Shown piece after piece: positions 36,101 to 45,622 of a stretch of 64,000 nucleotides of DNA (its first letter is position 1; each line of letters begins with the position of its first letter). This DNA is from Cupriavidus malaysiensis (GTDB taxonomy: Bacteria > Pseudomonadota > Gammaproteobacteria > Burkholderiales > Burkholderiaceae): positions 2,046,001-2,110,000 of the forward strand of contig NZ_CP017754.1 of assembly GCF_001854325.1 (NCBI RefSeq), given 5' to 3'. A model generated the notes under the pieces. The model was not told the DNA's origin, did no database searches, and worked only from the letters and a program-made list of their open reading frames with translations. The position numbers and the translations under genes were made by a program.

Positions 36101-36284
36101 CGACCTCCTCGGCTGCCAGGCCGGGCACCTGGGTGACGATCTGCGAGGTCACGTCGGCGATGTCGGGGTAGGCTTCCACGGGGAGCTGGCGCCAGCTGGC
36201 CAGGCCGTACAGCGCGACCAGGGCGAACACCAGCCAGACGATGCCGCGGCGGTGGAAGCAGAGGGTGACGAGGCGGTCAATCAT
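33156..36284 (-). CDS. Heavy-metal RND efflux pump (CzcA/CnrA type)
   Basis: 1042 residues, full length for this family. It has twelve membrane segments and two large periplasmic loops, starting MIDRLVTLCFHRRGIVWLVF. In the fourth membrane helix it holds DFGILVDGAVVLVEN, with Asp, Asp and Glu spaced as in the CzcA proton relay D402/D408/E415. This is the divalent-cation (Zn/Co/Cd/Ni) type and not the CusA copper/silver type. It exports metal from periplasm and cytoplasm by proton antiport. Overlaps the adaptor gene by 8 bp and precedes the outer membrane channel. The exact metal cannot be told by eye. Confidence 0.93.
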   Translation of the reverse strand: MIDRLVTLCFHRRGIVWLVFALVALYGLASWRQLPVEAYPDIADVTSQIVTQVPGLAAEEVEQQITIPLERALLATPGMHVLRTRSLFGLSLVTVVFEDGTEGYWARQRLQERLAEVDLPYDAKPGLDPYTSPIGEVYRYTLESPTRDLRELSDLQAWTVIPRLKKVAGVVDVTNFGGLTTQFLLELDPARLNQYHLTLAQVTEALNANNANAGGGVMDRGEQSYVVRGVGLLHSLQDMGNVVVTSKDGTPVLVKDLGTLRYGNVERRGILGKDGQADAVSGIVLLLKDYNAAQALAGIHAAVADLNGKLLPPDVKLVPYLDRSHLIEATMRTVGMTLTEGMVLVAVVLLLCLGSPRAALIVALTIPLALLIAFIFMRHFHIPANLLSLGAIDFGILVDGAVVLVENMLRRRERQQDLPLTPADAIAATLQVARPMCFGMLVIVAAYLPLFSFERIEYKLFAPMAYAVGAALGGALLVALTLVPGLAWLAFRKPRPVFHNPVLDWLGRHYQAFLARSVGGRRWVAAACAAALAGLAVLGLTTGRDFLPYLDEGSLWLQVQMPPGITLERAAGMADELRRVTREFPEVSYVVTQTGRNDDGTDYWTPSHIEASVGLKPYREWPAGMDKQKLIGRLAARYAQMPGYSVAFMQPMIDGVQDKLSGAHSDLVVKVFADDLAEARSVAGRVAGTLRGVHGAADVAVDVEPPLPNLKIELDRAAAARHGINAADVATLVSTGIGGAPIGQLYVGEKSYDMTVRFPSAARNRPDAIGELMLSAANGAQIPLAEVATIRTSAGESVIVREMGRRHIIVRLNVRGRDLSGFLREAQAAIAQAVPVDGRRVQIEWGGQFENLNRAQARLALILPMTLALMFVLLFAEFRNLRQPALVLLAVPLAMLGGLAALQLRGMTLNVSSAVGFIALFGVAVLNGVLMIAQINRLRAQRGATLRAAVLEGAASRMRPVLMTATVAALGLTPAMLATGLGSDVQRPLATVVVGGLCTATLLTLVLLPALYFLIESRAERRAAAAAPDPTAGHAADPSPRA

Positions 36285-37437
36285 TGAGCAGCACTCCGTT
36301 CTTCACCACCACCCGCTCGCCGGCGCGCAGGCCGTCGAGCACCTCGGCCATGCCGTCGACCACGTCGCCGGTGCGCACTGTGCGCGCGGCGTAGCGGAAC
36401 TCGCCGTGCTCGACCATCACCTTGGTGTAGAGGCCGTCCTGCAGCAGGGCCGACACGGGCACCACCAGGGTCTGGCGCGAACGGCCGCTGAAGGTCACGC
36501 GCGCAAACATGCCGGGGCGCAGGCGGCCGTCGCGGTTGGCCATGGCGACGCGGACCTTGACCGTGCGCGTGTCGGCGTCGAGGGTCTCGCCCACATAGCG
36601 CACTTCGCCGCTCGCCGGCTCGCCGGGGTAGGCATTGAGGTCGATGCGGGCGCGCTGGCCGACGAAGACGGCGGCGATGTCCTTCTCCGGCACGTTGGCG
36701 GCCAGGTAGACGGTGGACAGGTCGGCCACGGTCATCAGCGGCGCATTGGTGTCGTTCCAGTAGCCGCCCGGCGCGCCGTCCAGGGCGATCACGCGGCCGC
36801 TGATCGGGGCGCGTATCACGAGCTGGCGGCGTGCGCGCGGGTCGTTGCCGCTGCTGGCGCCGAGCTGGGCCAGGCGGGCCGCGGTGGCTTCGGCTTCGTG
36901 GCTGGCCTGGGCATGCGCCAGTTCGGCCTGCTCCAGGTCCTTGCGTGCGGCGATTTCCTCGGCATACAGCGTGCGCTGGCGTTCCAGCTCGAGCCGGGTT
37001 TCCTGCAGGGCGGCGCGCGCCTTGCCGGCCTCGGCCTGCGCGCTGCTCAGCTCGGCCGAGTCGAGGGTGACCAGCGGCTCGCCCTGGCGCACGGCGTCGC
37101 CGAGGCCGGCGTGCAGCTGCAGGATGCGGCCGGGCAGCGGCGGGGCGATGCGGACCAGGCGCGCGGGATCGGCTTCGATCACGCCCGGCACGGGGATCTG
37201 CCGCGCGATCTCCTGCGTGCGGACGGTGTCGACGACCAGCCGGCCGCGCAGCGGCGAGCCGGGCGGCAGGGCGATCTGGCTGCCTTCGAGGATCTTGTCG
37301 GTGGCGCTCCGGGACGGAGGTTCTGCTGTCTTGGCCTGGGCCGGGCCGGAGGGTTCGCAGGCGGCCAGCAGCCAGGGGGCGGTGCAGGCGGTGGCCAGGG
37401 CGAGCAGGCGCCGCCGGCGCAAGTCGGGGTACGGCAT
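36277..37437 (-). CDS. RND efflux periplasmic adaptor (CzcB-like, membrane fusion protein)
   Basis: 386 residues. The start at 37437 is preferred: AGGAG precedes it by 6 bp and it begins MPYPDLRRRRLLALATACTA, a lipoprotein signal with LAAC at the lipobox. It then holds a coiled-coil hairpin (residues about 130-170) and a lipoyl-type barrel (VIRAPISGRVIALDGAPGG), as usual for adaptors. It is the first gene of the adaptor-pump-channel operon, overlapping the pump gene by 8 bp. The order B-A-C differs from the C-B-A order common in czc/cnr operons. Confidence 0.9.
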   Translation of the reverse strand: MPYPDLRRRRLLALATACTAPWLLAACEPSGPAQAKTAEPPSRSATDKILEGSQIALPPGSPLRGRLVVDTVRTQEIARQIPVPGVIEADPARLVRIAPPLPGRILQLHAGLGDAVRQGEPLVTLDSAELSSAQAEAGKARAALQETRLELERQRTLYAEEIAARKDLEQAELAHAQASHEAEATAARLAQLGASSGNDPRARRQLVIRAPISGRVIALDGAPGGYWNDTNAPLMTVADLSTVYLAANVPEKDIAAVFVGQRARIDLNAYPGEPASGEVRYVGETLDADTRTVKVRVAMANRDGRLRPGMFARVTFSGRSRQTLVVPVSALLQDGLYTKVMVEHGEFRYAARTVRTGDVVDGMAEVLDGLRAGERVVVKNGVLLND

Positions 37438-37867
37438 GGGTTCTCCTGGGCGCGGCGATCGAGCGCCGCCACGCATGTCGGGATGCGGTTCGGTGAAGTG
37501 GGGCGGCAGCGCGGGCAGGCGGCATCGAGGCCGCTTGGCGTGGCAGGGACGAGCGCAATCCCCAGCGGGCCGGCGGCCGCTGGCCGGACGGGTCTCTGGA
37601 GGGAGCAGGCTGTGTCGTGCGAAGCGCTGCGCGCGGAGGGGCGCGGCGCCGAAGGGGCGGGGATTCCAGGCGGGCAGGCCCTGCGGGGCGGGGCTGCGCT
37701 CAGGCGGGAATGGCCGTGCGGGTCCGGTGGGGCCGATCCGCCGGCATCAAGGCTCGGGACGGAGGATCAGGCGGGGCCGGGCGCGCCGCACCTTCGGCGC
37801 AAGGGATGGCAACTAGGGTCGGGGTCCATGGGGTCTCCTGGTGAGGCCAGCGTGGCGCCGGTGCGGA
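37438..37867. other. 430-bp interval upstream of the efflux operon
   Basis: No frame with a ribosome-binding site is seen. It should hold the promoter of the efflux operon on the minus strand and the 3' end signal of the small gene at 37868-38248. No typical metal-regulator box could be recognised. Confidence 0.4.
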
Positions 37868-38248
37868 TCAGTGCGTGGTGGCGGCCAGCGCGCGCGCGGG
37901 CTGCGGCACGGTTTCCCAGCGCACCGAGCGCACCAGCGGCGTGAAACCCAGCACCTGCACCAGCCGGACCATGGCGGCACGGGCATCCTGGGGGCACTGC
38001 AGCAGTACGCGGACTTCGGTCAGCTCGCGCTGCGCGAGGCTGCGCGCGTGGAGGCTGCGCAGCGTCATCTGGTTGGCGTCGAGTTCGTCGAGGATCTGCT
38101 GTGCGATGCGGCGCTCGCCGGCGTCGCGGCACAGCACCACGACCTGGAACAGTTGCGACGCGGGCATCGCCGGCGGCGGGCAGGCGCCGGCGGCGGCCGC
38201 GGCCGTGGCGGCAGGGGTGGCGGGCATCAGCTTGTGGAGAAAGCGCAT
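37868..38248 (-). CDS. Small ACT-like domain protein near the efflux operon
   Basis: 126 residues from the ATG at 38248, which has GGGAG 6 bp upstream; a TTG 21 bp further up would add 7 residues and is less likely. After a signal-like or membrane start (MRFLHKLMPATPAATAAAA) comes a domain with QLFQVVVLCRDAGERRIAQQ, LRSLHARSL and TEVRVLLQCPQDARAAMVRL, which resembles the ACT-type C-terminal domain of MgtC/SapB membrane proteins without their membrane part. The function is unclear; it may link metal status to the pump. Confidence 0.5.
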   Translation of the reverse strand: MRFLHKLMPATPAATAAAAAGACPPPAMPASQLFQVVVLCRDAGERRIAQQILDELDANQMTLRSLHARSLAQRELTEVRVLLQCPQDARAAMVRLVQVLGFTPLVRSVRWETVPQPARALAATTH

Positions 38249-38756
38249 GGCGTGCTCCCTTTGTTGCAATCGGTAAGGCGGATAGCGCGGGCACGGCCCG
38301 GGCTGCTATGGCCTTTCGCTCCGGAGGGCGAGGCGCGGGATGCCGTCCGCTGGCCGCCGGGTCGCCGCGCGCTGGCAAGCGGCGACCGTGCGTTGTCATC
38401 GGCAACGCGGGACAGGCGCGTCGAGCCGGCCGTCAGGCTGGCGGACACACGGACGATGAGACGGTATTCGAGGCGAGGGGCCGGCCGGGAGGGCTGGCGG
38501 GAAGACACCGCTACCTGGAGGGATCAGGCGCGGAAGAGAGAAGAGATTCCGTACCTGTCAGGCAGCGATGCCGATGCGCGATCGACTACTGTCACTGGTT
38601 GCAGAGCCCACGGAAATTCCCTTGGATGAAAAGACGGGCGGAGTGTAAGAGTCATGAGGCGCCATGTCAACCCGAACGGGTCGCTTGGCGCATCTTGTTG
38701 CAATTGCCACGGCGCGCGCCGCCGCAGCGGCTGCGCGCGCCAGCGGTGCGGCGCCG
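38249..38756. other. 508-bp interval before suhB
   Basis: Gene-free as far as can be seen. It contains GC-rich inverted repeats and no frame with a convincing start. Both flanking genes are on the minus strand, so it holds the promoter of the small ACT-like gene. Confidence 0.4.
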
Positions 38757-39575
38757 TCAGGCGGCAGGCTTGGCGTTGTCCAGCGAGAACGGCGACAGCA
38801 GGCGCACCATCTGCGCGAAGGCCTTGGGGTTGCCGGCCAGCACTTCACCTTGTTCCATGTGGCGCGATTCGCCAGCGTAGTTGCCGACCAGGCCGCCGGC
38901 CTCGGTCACCAGCAGCATGCCCGCGGCCATGTCCCAGGGCTTCAGGCCGGTCTCGAAGAAGCCGTCGAGGCGGCCGCAGGCCACGTAGGCCAGGTCCAGC
39001 GCGGCCGCGCCCGGGCGGCGCAGGCCGGCGCAGCTGCGCGTCATCAGCGCGAAGATCTCCAGGTACTCGTCCAGGCCTTCCATGTCGCGGAAAGGGAAGC
39101 CGGTGCCGACCAGGCAGTCGGCCAGCTTGTCGCGGCGGGTCACGCGGATGCGGCGGTTGTTGAGGAAGGCGCCGGCGCCCTTGGTGGCGGTGAACAGCTC
39201 GTCGCGGGCAGGATCGTAGACCACGGCCTGGGCGGGCACGCCCTTGTGCAACTGGGCGATGGAAACGGCGTACTGCGGAAAGCCGTGGATGAAGTTGGTG
39301 GTGCCGTCGAGGGGATCGATGACCCAGGTGTATTCGCTGGTTTCCTCGCCGTCGGTCCAGGACTGGCCGGACTCTTCCGCTAGAATGGCGTGTTCCGGGT
39401 AGGCGGTGCGGATGACCTCGATGATCGCGGCCTCAGCCGCGCGGTCCACCTCGGTAACGAAATCGTTGTGCTGTTTGCGCGAGACACGCAGCAGGTCGAC
39501 GTCCATCGACGCGCGGTTGATGATGGTACCTGCCTTGCGGGCCGCCTTGACGGCGATATTGAGCATCGGGTGCAT
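38757..39575 (-). CDS. suhB: Inositol monophosphatase family protein (SuhB)
   Basis: 272 residues. Motifs of the lithium-sensitive, magnesium-dependent phosphatases are seen: [30 protein letters not shown] (metal-binding DPLDGT) and [17 protein letters not shown]. SuhB hydrolyses inositol monophosphates and also joins transcription antitermination complexes on rRNA operons in enterics. The start [16 protein letters not shown] is preceded by GGAGAG. It is divergent from the tRNA methyltransferase gene. Confidence 0.93.
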   Translation of the reverse strand: MHPMLNIAVKAARKAGTIINRASMDVDLLRVSRKQHNDFVTEVDRAAEAAIIEVIRTAYPEHAILAEESGQSWTDGEETSEYTWVIDPLDGTTNFIHGFPQYAVSIAQLHKGVPAQAVVYDPARDELFTATKGAGAFLNNRRIRVTRRDKLADCLVGTGFPFRDMEGLDEYLEIFALMTRSCAGLRRPGAAALDLAYVACGRLDGFFETGLKPWDMAAGMLLVTEAGGLVGNYAGESRHMEQGEVLAGNPKAFAQMVRLLSPFSLDNAKPAA

Positions 39576-39728
39576 GAATCTCTCCAAGCCGGCACGGACC
39601 GGGCGCGCGATGGCGCGCTGCACGGCTGGCGGCTGACAACACAACGGATTGTAGAAGAACGGTGGTGCGCCGCTTCCGGGTGCTGTAGAAAGCACAAGGC
39701 CGGGGCCACGCCCAAGAGGAATCGCACA

Positions 39729-40622
39729 TTGTATAACAAGCCGGCAAATCAGACGAGCCAGACGGGGAGTCGCCTGGACCAGCCAAGTGGGCGCGCTACG
39801 GAGCAGGAAGGCTTCGCCCGGGTGCGTTTCGTCCTCGTCGAGACCAGCCACCCCGGCAACGTCGGCTCGGTGGCTCGCGCGCTCAAGACCATGGGGTTCG
39901 GCACGGTACCGGGCAGCCTGGTGCTGGTGCGTCCGCGCGAGCCCGGCGTGCGTGAGCATGCCGAGGCCGTGGCGATGGCCAGCGGCGCCGACGACGTGCT
40001 CGCCGGCGCCTGCCTCGTCGACGACGTCGAGCAGGCCCTGGCTGGCACCGCGCTGGCGGTGGCCATGACCGCGCGCCAGCGCGAATTCGGTCCGCCGCGG
40101 CTGCTGCCGCGCGCCGCGGTGGCGCAGGGGCGCCTCTGCCTGGACGCCGCCGCCGGCGCCTCGATCGCCTTCGTCTTCGGCAATGAGCGATTCGGCCTGC
40201 CCAACGAGGTGGTCGAGCGCTGCTCGGCCGTGACCCATATTCCCGCCAACCCCGCCTACGCTTCGCTCAACCTCGCCCAGGCGGTGCAGCTGGTGGCCTA
40301 CGAGATGCGCCTGGCCCTGCTGGAGGGGGCGCCGGCGCCGGAGGCGGGGATCGGCTATGCTGGAGAGCCCGCCACCGCCGAGCAGGTCGAGGCCATGTTC
40401 GGGCACCTGCAGTCGGGCCTGGAAGCCATCGGTTTTCTCGATCCCGCGCACCCGCGCAAGCTCATGTCGCGGCTGCGCCGCCTGCTGGCCCGCACCGGGT
40501 TGGAGCGCGAGGAAGTCAACATCCTGCGCGGCGTCGCCAAGCATATGCTGCTGGCCGCGCAGGACGACCGGGGCGGCCGGGACGACCGCCCGGACGGCGG
40601 TACGGACGGGCAGGCAGGCTGA
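39729..40622 (+). CDS. trmJ: tRNA (cytidine/uridine-2'-O)-methyltransferase TrmJ-like
   Basis: 297 residues. The SPOUT core starts at [20 protein letters not shown]; further motifs are [18 protein letters not shown] and [20 protein letters not shown], which form the knotted AdoMet site. It methylates the ribose at position 32 of tRNA anticodon loops. The start is uncertain: TTG at 39729 has AAGAGGA about 8 bp upstream and gives a 30-residue low-complexity lead, while GTG at 39822 would begin just at the conserved core. The suhB gene lies divergently upstream. A further small gene follows after 22 bp. Confidence 0.88.
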   Translation: MYNKPANQTSQTGSRLDQPSGRATEQEGFARVRFVLVETSHPGNVGSVARALKTMGFGTVPGSLVLVRPREPGVREHAEAVAMASGADDVLAGACLVDDVEQALAGTALAVAMTARQREFGPPRLLPRAAVAQGRLCLDAAAGASIAFVFGNERFGLPNEVVERCSAVTHIPANPAYASLNLAQAVQLVAYEMRLALLEGAPAPEAGIGYAGEPATAEQVEAMFGHLQSGLEAIGFLDPAHPRKLMSRLRRLLARTGLEREEVNILRGVAKHMLLAAQDDRGGRDDRPDGGTDGQAG

Positions 40623-40644
40623 CCATCGACAGGAGCGGCGAGCG

Positions 40645-41268
40645 GTGACGGAGATTCCGGCCTTCTACATGCGCAGCGGCGCCGGCAAGGGCGTGTTCTT
40701 GCTGGAGGACGACCTGCCCCAGGACGGCGCGGCGCGCGATGCCTTGCTGCTGCGCTTGCTGGCCGCACCGGGAGTCGCCGCGGGGGATGCCGACGGCCTC
40801 GAGGGCCGCGTGGCGCTGATGCGCGCCGCGCGCCGAGCCGGCTGCGACGTGGAGTGCCGCATCGGAGCGGTCGCCACCCAGGTGGCGCGCATGGACTGGT
40901 CGGGCGAGGACAGTGGCGAAGAAGCTGGCGGGCCCGCGGCCGAAATGCCGGCCGCGGCCGGAGCCTTTGCCATCTGGCGCGGTTTCGTGCCGGCGCGCGA
41001 CGGCATCACCACGGTACGGATCTGGCTGCGCAACACCGGGCGCGTCGTGCTCGCGCACGTGCCTTGCACCAACGGCCATCCGCTCGAACCGTGCTCCGCA
41101 CACGAGGGCGGGGGCGGGGACGGCGCGGCAGATCCTGCCGCCACGATCGAACTCGACTATTTTGCGCCGGCCGCACCGCCGCCCGCCGCGGCGGTGCGGC
41201 GTGTCACCGTGCGCTCCGGTGCCCGCCGCCTGCTCAGCGGGCTGGTGCACGTGCCGGAGCGATGTTGA
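40645..41268 (+). CDS. Hypothetical protein downstream of trmJ
   Basis: 207 residues from a GTG preceded by CAGGAG. Begins [20 protein letters not shown]. It has a variable alanine-rich middle and two cysteines in [13 protein letters not shown] near residue 145. No family was recognised. It is probably cotranscribed with the methyltransferase gene, 22 bp apart. The ribosome-binding site and length argue for a real gene. Confidence 0.5.
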   Translation: MTEIPAFYMRSGAGKGVFLLEDDLPQDGAARDALLLRLLAAPGVAAGDADGLEGRVALMRAARRAGCDVECRIGAVATQVARMDWSGEDSGEEAGGPAAEMPAAAGAFAIWRGFVPARDGITTVRIWLRNTGRVVLAHVPCTNGHPLEPCSAHEGGGGDGAADPAATIELDYFAPAAPPPAAAVRRVTVRSGARRLLSGLVHVPERC

Positions 41269-41434
41269 CGGTCCGGGCCCGGCGGCTTGCCGCCGGCAAA
41301 GTCCATGACGGCATCAGGGCAGCAAATCTCTTACACTCCTGATCCCGTTCCCACCGGCCAATGACCATGCCGGCGACCGCGCGATCCGCTTCCGGACGGG
41401 CGCGGCGCACGGCATGGCACCACGACACGACACG

Positions 41435-42178
41435 ATGTTCACTCGTCTGAAGGAAGATATCGACGCCATCATGCTGCGCGATCCCGCTGCGCGCAGCCGC
41501 CTGGAAGTCCTGACCTGCTACCCCGGCTTCCACGCGGTCATGTTCCACCGCTTCGCGCACGGCTGCTGGAACGCGGGCTTGCGCTGGCTGGGCCGCTGGA
41601 TCTCGCACTGGTCCCGCTTCCTGACCGGGATCGAGATCCATCCCGGCGCCACCATCGGCCGGCGCGTCTTCATCGACCACGGCATGGGCGTGGTCATCGG
41701 GGAGACCGCCGAGGTCGGCGACGACTGCACCATCTACCAGGGCGTGACCCTGGGCGGTACTTCGCTCTACAAGGGCCAGAAGCGCCATCCGACGCTCGGC
41801 GCCAACGTGGTCGTCAGCGCCGGCGCCAAGGTGCTGGGCGGCTTCACTGTCGGCGACGGCGCGCGCGTCGGCTCGAATGCCGTGGTGCTCAAGCCGGTGC
41901 CGCCGGGTGCGACGGCGGTCGGCGTGCCGGCACGCATCATCCTGCCGGACGCGCCGCCGCAGCAGCAGGCCGCGAAGCAGGAGTTCTCCGCCTATGGCAT
42001 CACGCCCAATGCGGACGATCCGGTGTCGCTGGCGCTGAAGAGCCTGATCGACAACGCGGCCCGCCAGCATGAGCGCATCGAGGCGGTACTGGCGGCGCTG
42101 GATCGGCTCGGCGAGCACCTGGAGAAGACACCCAACGAAAGCTTCGATGCCAGCGACTTGCGCAAGCTCCTGAAATAG
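41435..42178 (+). CDS. cysE: Serine O-acetyltransferase
   Basis: 247 residues from the ATG at 41435; an ATG 21 bp earlier would add seven unconserved residues, and neither has a strong ribosome-binding site. The left-handed beta-helix hexapeptide repeats begin around residue 70 ([20 protein letters not shown]). [20 protein letters not shown] and [12 protein letters not shown] mark the acetyl-CoA and serine sites. It makes O-acetylserine, the carbon precursor for cysteine. The C-terminal tail is longer than usual and contains a helical region. Confidence 0.93.
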   Translation: MFTRLKEDIDAIMLRDPAARSRLEVLTCYPGFHAVMFHRFAHGCWNAGLRWLGRWISHWSRFLTGIEIHPGATIGRRVFIDHGMGVVIGETAEVGDDCTIYQGVTLGGTSLYKGQKRHPTLGANVVVSAGAKVLGGFTVGDGARVGSNAVVLKPVPPGATAVGVPARIILPDAPPQQQAAKQEFSAYGITPNADDPVSLALKSLIDNAARQHERIEAVLAALDRLGEHLEKTPNESFDASDLRKLLK

Positions 42179-42289
42179 GGCACCTCCGCCACCGCGTCCA
42201 CGCGGCGGCGGGGCTCGCTTGTTCGCCGCGCGGGCCTATGATGTGGCTGTCGCCGGCGCGTTCCGGCGTTTCTGCCAAGGAGCATCGCC

Positions 42290-42538
42290 ATGCCATCGTC
42301 CCCCAGGTACTGGTTCCCTGCCAAGCGTTACGGATGGGGCTGGGGCCTGCCTACGTGCTGGCAGGGCTGGTTGGTGTATGCCGTATATGCGCTCCTGGTC
42401 GGCATGGCTGTTGCCTGCTTCCCGCCGCACACCCGGCCGGGCGCTTTCATCGGCAGCCAGCTGACGCTCTGCGCGCTGCTGCTCGCTATCTGCTGGCGCA
42501 AAGGGGAGCCGCCGCGCTGGCGCTGGGGTGACGATTGA
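42290..42538 (+). CDS. Small two-helix membrane protein
   Basis: 82 residues, ATG preceded by AAGGAGCATCGCC. Two hydrophobic segments at about 30-45 (YAVYALLVGMAVACF) and 57-70 (QLTLCALLLAICW), many tryptophans. Small proteins of this type follow cysE or precede lpxH in related genomes; the function is unknown. Confidence 0.6.
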   Translation: MPSSPRYWFPAKRYGWGWGLPTCWQGWLVYAVYALLVGMAVACFPPHTRPGAFIGSQLTLCALLLAICWRKGEPPRWRWGDD

Positions 42539-42620
42539 ACACGTGGCGGCGGGTGGCCGGCCGCGCGGGGGGCGATCGCTCCTGCAACGCCGGTTCGACT
42601 GAGCCGGCGGCCACGGCCGC

Positions 42621-43418
42621 TCAGTCGTCCAGGGGTACCGTACGGAAACCGGAGTCGTCGAGTTGCAAGGCCGCCGCGCGTGGCGGGCCGCCGTGCGCGC
42701 CGTCGAGATCCCAGTCGGTCAGGACCCAACGCTCGCCGGTGCTTTCCAGGTGGCGTGCGGGCCGGTGCGTGTGGCCGTGTACCAGCAGGTCCGTGCCGCT
42801 CGCGCGCATCAGCCCGGCCACGGCCTGCGGCGCGACGTCGCCATAGTTGCGCGGCTGCTGGGGCCGCGCGCGGCCGGCTTCGCTGTCGGCGCGCAGGCGG
42901 CGCGCCACTGACAGCCTCGCCGCTAGTGGCAGCGCCAGGAAGGCGCGCTGCACCCAGCGGTTGCGCGTCAGGCGCCGGAAGCGCATATAGCGTGCGTCGT
43001 CGGTGCAGAGCATGTCGCCATGGCTGAGCAGCACGCGCCGGCCGGCGCAGCGGATCACGGTGGGATCGGGCAGCAACGTGGCACCGGCCGCGGCGGCGAA
43101 GCGCTCGCCGAGCAGGAAGTCGCGGTTGCCGTGCATCAGGTAGACGGCCACGCCGCCTGTCGCCAGCGTGCGCAGTGCGGCGGCCACGTCGGCCGCGAAG
43201 GGCGTGCCGGTCTCGTCGTCGCCGATCCAGAATTCGAAGAAATCGCCGAGGATGAACAGGGCGTGTGCCTGCATTGCCGCGCGTTCCAGCGCGCGTTCGA
43301 AGGCCGCCAGCGTGCGGGGCATGGCGGGCGTCAGGTGCAGGTCGGAAATGAACCACGCCGGCGCGGGCACCTGGAGTTCAGGCACGCCGGACGCCGGCGG
43401 GGCAGGGGGGGCGGTCAT
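42621..43418 (-). CDS. lpxH: UDP-2,3-diacylglucosamine diphosphatase
   Basis: 265 residues. It has the calcineurin-like metal motifs in order: ISDLHL, ILGDFFEFWIGDD, LMHGNRDFLLGE, LLSHGDMLCTDD and VHGHTHRP. It hydrolyses UDP-2,3-diacylglucosamine to lipid X in lipid A synthesis at the inner membrane. The ATG at 43418 (MTAPPAPPASGVPE) is chosen over a GTG 15 bp earlier. It runs after the peptidyl-prolyl isomerase genes on the minus strand. Confidence 0.92.
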   Translation of the reverse strand: MTAPPAPPASGVPELQVPAPAWFISDLHLTPAMPRTLAAFERALERAAMQAHALFILGDFFEFWIGDDETGTPFAADVAAALRTLATGGVAVYLMHGNRDFLLGERFAAAAGATLLPDPTVIRCAGRRVLLSHGDMLCTDDARYMRFRRLTRNRWVQRAFLALPLAARLSVARRLRADSEAGRARPQQPRNYGDVAPQAVAGLMRASGTDLLVHGHTHRPARHLESTGERWVLTDWDLDGAHGGPPRAAALQLDDSGFRTVPLDD

Positions 43419-43484
43419 GGTCGCGGGGCGCACTTGGCCGCAGCAGCCGGCACGGACCCGCGGCCCGCGCCGGTGCGTGAGGCA

Positions 43485-43985
43485 TTACTCGACGATGGTG
43501 GCCTTCTCGATGATCACGTCTTCGAGCGGCACGTCCTGGTGGAAGCCGGAGCTGCCGGTGCGCACGCCCTTGATCTTTTCGACCACCTCGGTGCCTTCGA
43601 CCACCTTGCCGAACACGGCATAGCCGAAGCCTTGCGGCGTCGGCGACGAGAAGTTCAGGAAGTCGTTGTCGACCACGTTGATGAAGAACTGGGCGGTTGC
43701 CGAGTGGGGCGCGTTGGTGCGTGCCATGGCGACCGTGTAGCGGTCGTTCTTCAGGCCGTTGCCGGCTTCGTTGTCGATCGGCGCGTCGGTGCCCTTCTGC
43801 TTCATGCCGGGCTCGAAGCCGCCGCCCTGGATCATGAAGTTCTTGATCACGCGGTGGAAGATGGTGTTGTCGTAGTGGCCCTTGCGCACGTACGACAGGA
43901 AGTTCTCCACCGTCTTGGGAGCCTTCTCGGCATCGAGTTCGAGCGTGATCACGCCTTCGCTGGTTTGGAGCTGAACCTTGGACAT
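43485..43985 (-). CDS. ppiB: Cytoplasmic peptidyl-prolyl cis-trans isomerase B (cyclophilin)
   Basis: 166 residues without signal peptide. Motifs of cyclophilins are [39 protein letters not shown] and [11 protein letters not shown]. It catalyses proline isomerisation in folding proteins. The order with the periplasmic paralogue just upstream is conserved in betaproteobacteria. Confidence 0.93.
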   Translation of the reverse strand: MSKVQLQTSEGVITLELDAEKAPKTVENFLSYVRKGHYDNTIFHRVIKNFMIQGGGFEPGMKQKGTDAPIDNEAGNGLKNDRYTVAMARTNAPHSATAQFFINVVDNDFLNFSSPTPQGFGYAVFGKVVEGTEVVEKIKGVRTGSSGFHQDVPLEDVIIEKATIVE

Positions 43986-44011
43986 CTGCTTTCCTTTCTC
44001 TGGGTCAATGC

Positions 44012-44611
44012 CTACTGGACGATGCTGGCCGACTGGATCACGATCGGCGTGGCCGGCACATTGCGCATCGGCCCGTAGGCGGTAGTCGGGGCGACCTTGA
44101 TGCGATCGATGGTATCCATGCCATCGATCACCTTGCCGAAGACAGCGTAGCCGTTGCCGTCCGGTGCCGGATAGTCGAGGTTGGGATTATCTACCACATT
44201 GACGAAGAACTGCGCGGTGGCGGAGTTCGGGTCGCTGGTGCGTGCCATGGCGATGGTGCCGGCCTTGTTCTTCAAGCCGTTGCGCGCTTCGAGCGGGATC
44301 GGCGCGCGCGTCGGCTTCTCGTTCATCTCGCGGTCGAAGCCGCCACCCTGGATCATGAAGCCATTGATCACGCGGTGGAAGATGGTGCCCGCATAGAAGC
44401 CGCTCTTGACGTACTCCAGGAAGTTGGCGACCGTCTTCGGCGCCGCGTCCGGGTAGACCTCGACGGTGAACTTGCCGGCACTGGTGGTGAACTGCACCCG
44501 CTCGGCCTTGGGCTTGGTCGCCGGCGCGGACTGCGCCAGCGCGGCCAGCGGGCTCAGGGCGAGGGCGCCGGCCAGCATGCCGGCGATGGCGAGGCGTCTG
44601 GAAAGGGACAT
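44012..44611 (-). CDS. ppiA: Periplasmic peptidyl-prolyl cis-trans isomerase A
   Basis: 199 residues with a cleavable signal peptide ([20 protein letters not shown], cleaved near AQSAPAT). The mature part holds the cyclophilin motifs [19 protein letters not shown] and [20 protein letters not shown]. It acts on periplasmic proteins. The stop lies 26 bp before the ppiB start. Confidence 0.92.
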   Translation of the reverse strand: MSLSRRLAIAGMLAGALALSPLAALAQSAPATKPKAERVQFTTSAGKFTVEVYPDAAPKTVANFLEYVKSGFYAGTIFHRVINGFMIQGGGFDREMNEKPTRAPIPLEARNGLKNKAGTIAMARTSDPNSATAQFFVNVVDNPNLDYPAPDGNGYAVFGKVIDGMDTIDRIKVAPTTAYGPMRNVPATPIVIQSASIVQ

Positions 44612-44709
44612 GACGGACTCCTTGGGTGACGAGGGGAATGCCGCGCGGCCGCCCGGCGCGGCGCGCCGCAGCGGCCTGGCGCGAAGCGGGGGGCGCGGCC
44701 GGGTGGATC

Positions 44710-45384
44710 TCAGCGCGCTGCCGGGGACGAGGCCGGGTTCGCTCCTGCGGCGGGTTTGGCCGCGGCAGGTGCGGCGGGCGCTGCCGCCTGACGCAACTGG
44801 CCGAGGGCGGCGCTGGCGCGCGCATCACCCGGGCTGCGGCGCAGCGCGTCGGCGTAGGCCTGTTCCGCCAGGCGGCGATAGACGTCGCCCAGGTTGGTGT
44901 AGGCCACGGCAAAAGCCGGATTGACGTCGATCGCCAGCAGCAACTCGGCCTCGGCCCGCTTCAACTCGCCGCGCCGGGCATACAGCAGCGCCAGGTTGTT
45001 GTGCGGTTCCGGCAACTCGGGAAAGTCCTGGGCAATCTCCGCGAAGGCGCGCTCGGCGTCCTGCTCGCGGCCGCCCTGGGCCAGCGCCCAGGCGCGCTCG
45101 AAGCGCGCCTGCACGTTGCGTGGATTGGCCGCCAGCACGCGGTCGAACTGCTCCACGGCCTGGGCGTAATGCTTCTGGCTCACGGCCTTCTCGGCGTCGG
45201 CCATGCCCGGGTCGGCGGAGCGCACCGGGGTGGAGGCCGCCGGCGCGGCCAGGGACATCGGCATCTGGGCCTGGGCCAGGCAAGGCAGGCCGGCCAGCAG
45301 CACGGCAGCGGTTGCCGCGGCGGCGCCGCGGCGGGCCCGAAGCCGCGCGGCCGCGAATTCGAGGGAGGGCAGGAGCAGGCTCAT
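44710..45384 (-). CDS. Exported tetratricopeptide repeat protein
   Basis: 224 residues from the ATG at 45384 (MSLLLPSLEFAAARLRARR); a start 30 bp further up adds ten unlikely residues. Signal peptide to about residue 39 (VLLAGLPCLAQAQ). The mature part has about three TPR helices pairs (YAQAVEQFDRVLAANPRN, EPHNNLALLYARRGELKRAE, AVAYTNLGDVYRRLAEQAYA) and an alanine/proline-rich tail. It probably scaffolds other envelope proteins. Divergent from cysS. Confidence 0.75.
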   Translation of the reverse strand: MSLLLPSLEFAAARLRARRGAAAATAAVLLAGLPCLAQAQMPMSLAAPAASTPVRSADPGMADAEKAVSQKHYAQAVEQFDRVLAANPRNVQARFERAWALAQGGREQDAERAFAEIAQDFPELPEPHNNLALLYARRGELKRAEAELLLAIDVNPAFAVAYTNLGDVYRRLAEQAYADALRRSPGDARASAALGQLRQAAAPAAPAAAKPAAGANPASSPAAR

Positions 45385-45622
45385 TTTCGGGCGGTCCGTT
45401 ATACTCGGCGGCATTCTAGCAAAGCGTGGACGGGCGGTACGCGCTCGGCCGCCCCGCGGCGACCGCCAGGCGCGCTTCCGGTAAGATATGGGACGCGCCA
45501 GTCTTGCGCTGGAGCAAGCGCCGGCTCGGCTGGAAGTGATTCAATCAGTGATCCGTACTGCAGTACGCGCCCGGCCAGGCGGCACACCGTCGGCGTGCTT
45601 CCCCCATCATTCACTTCGTTTC

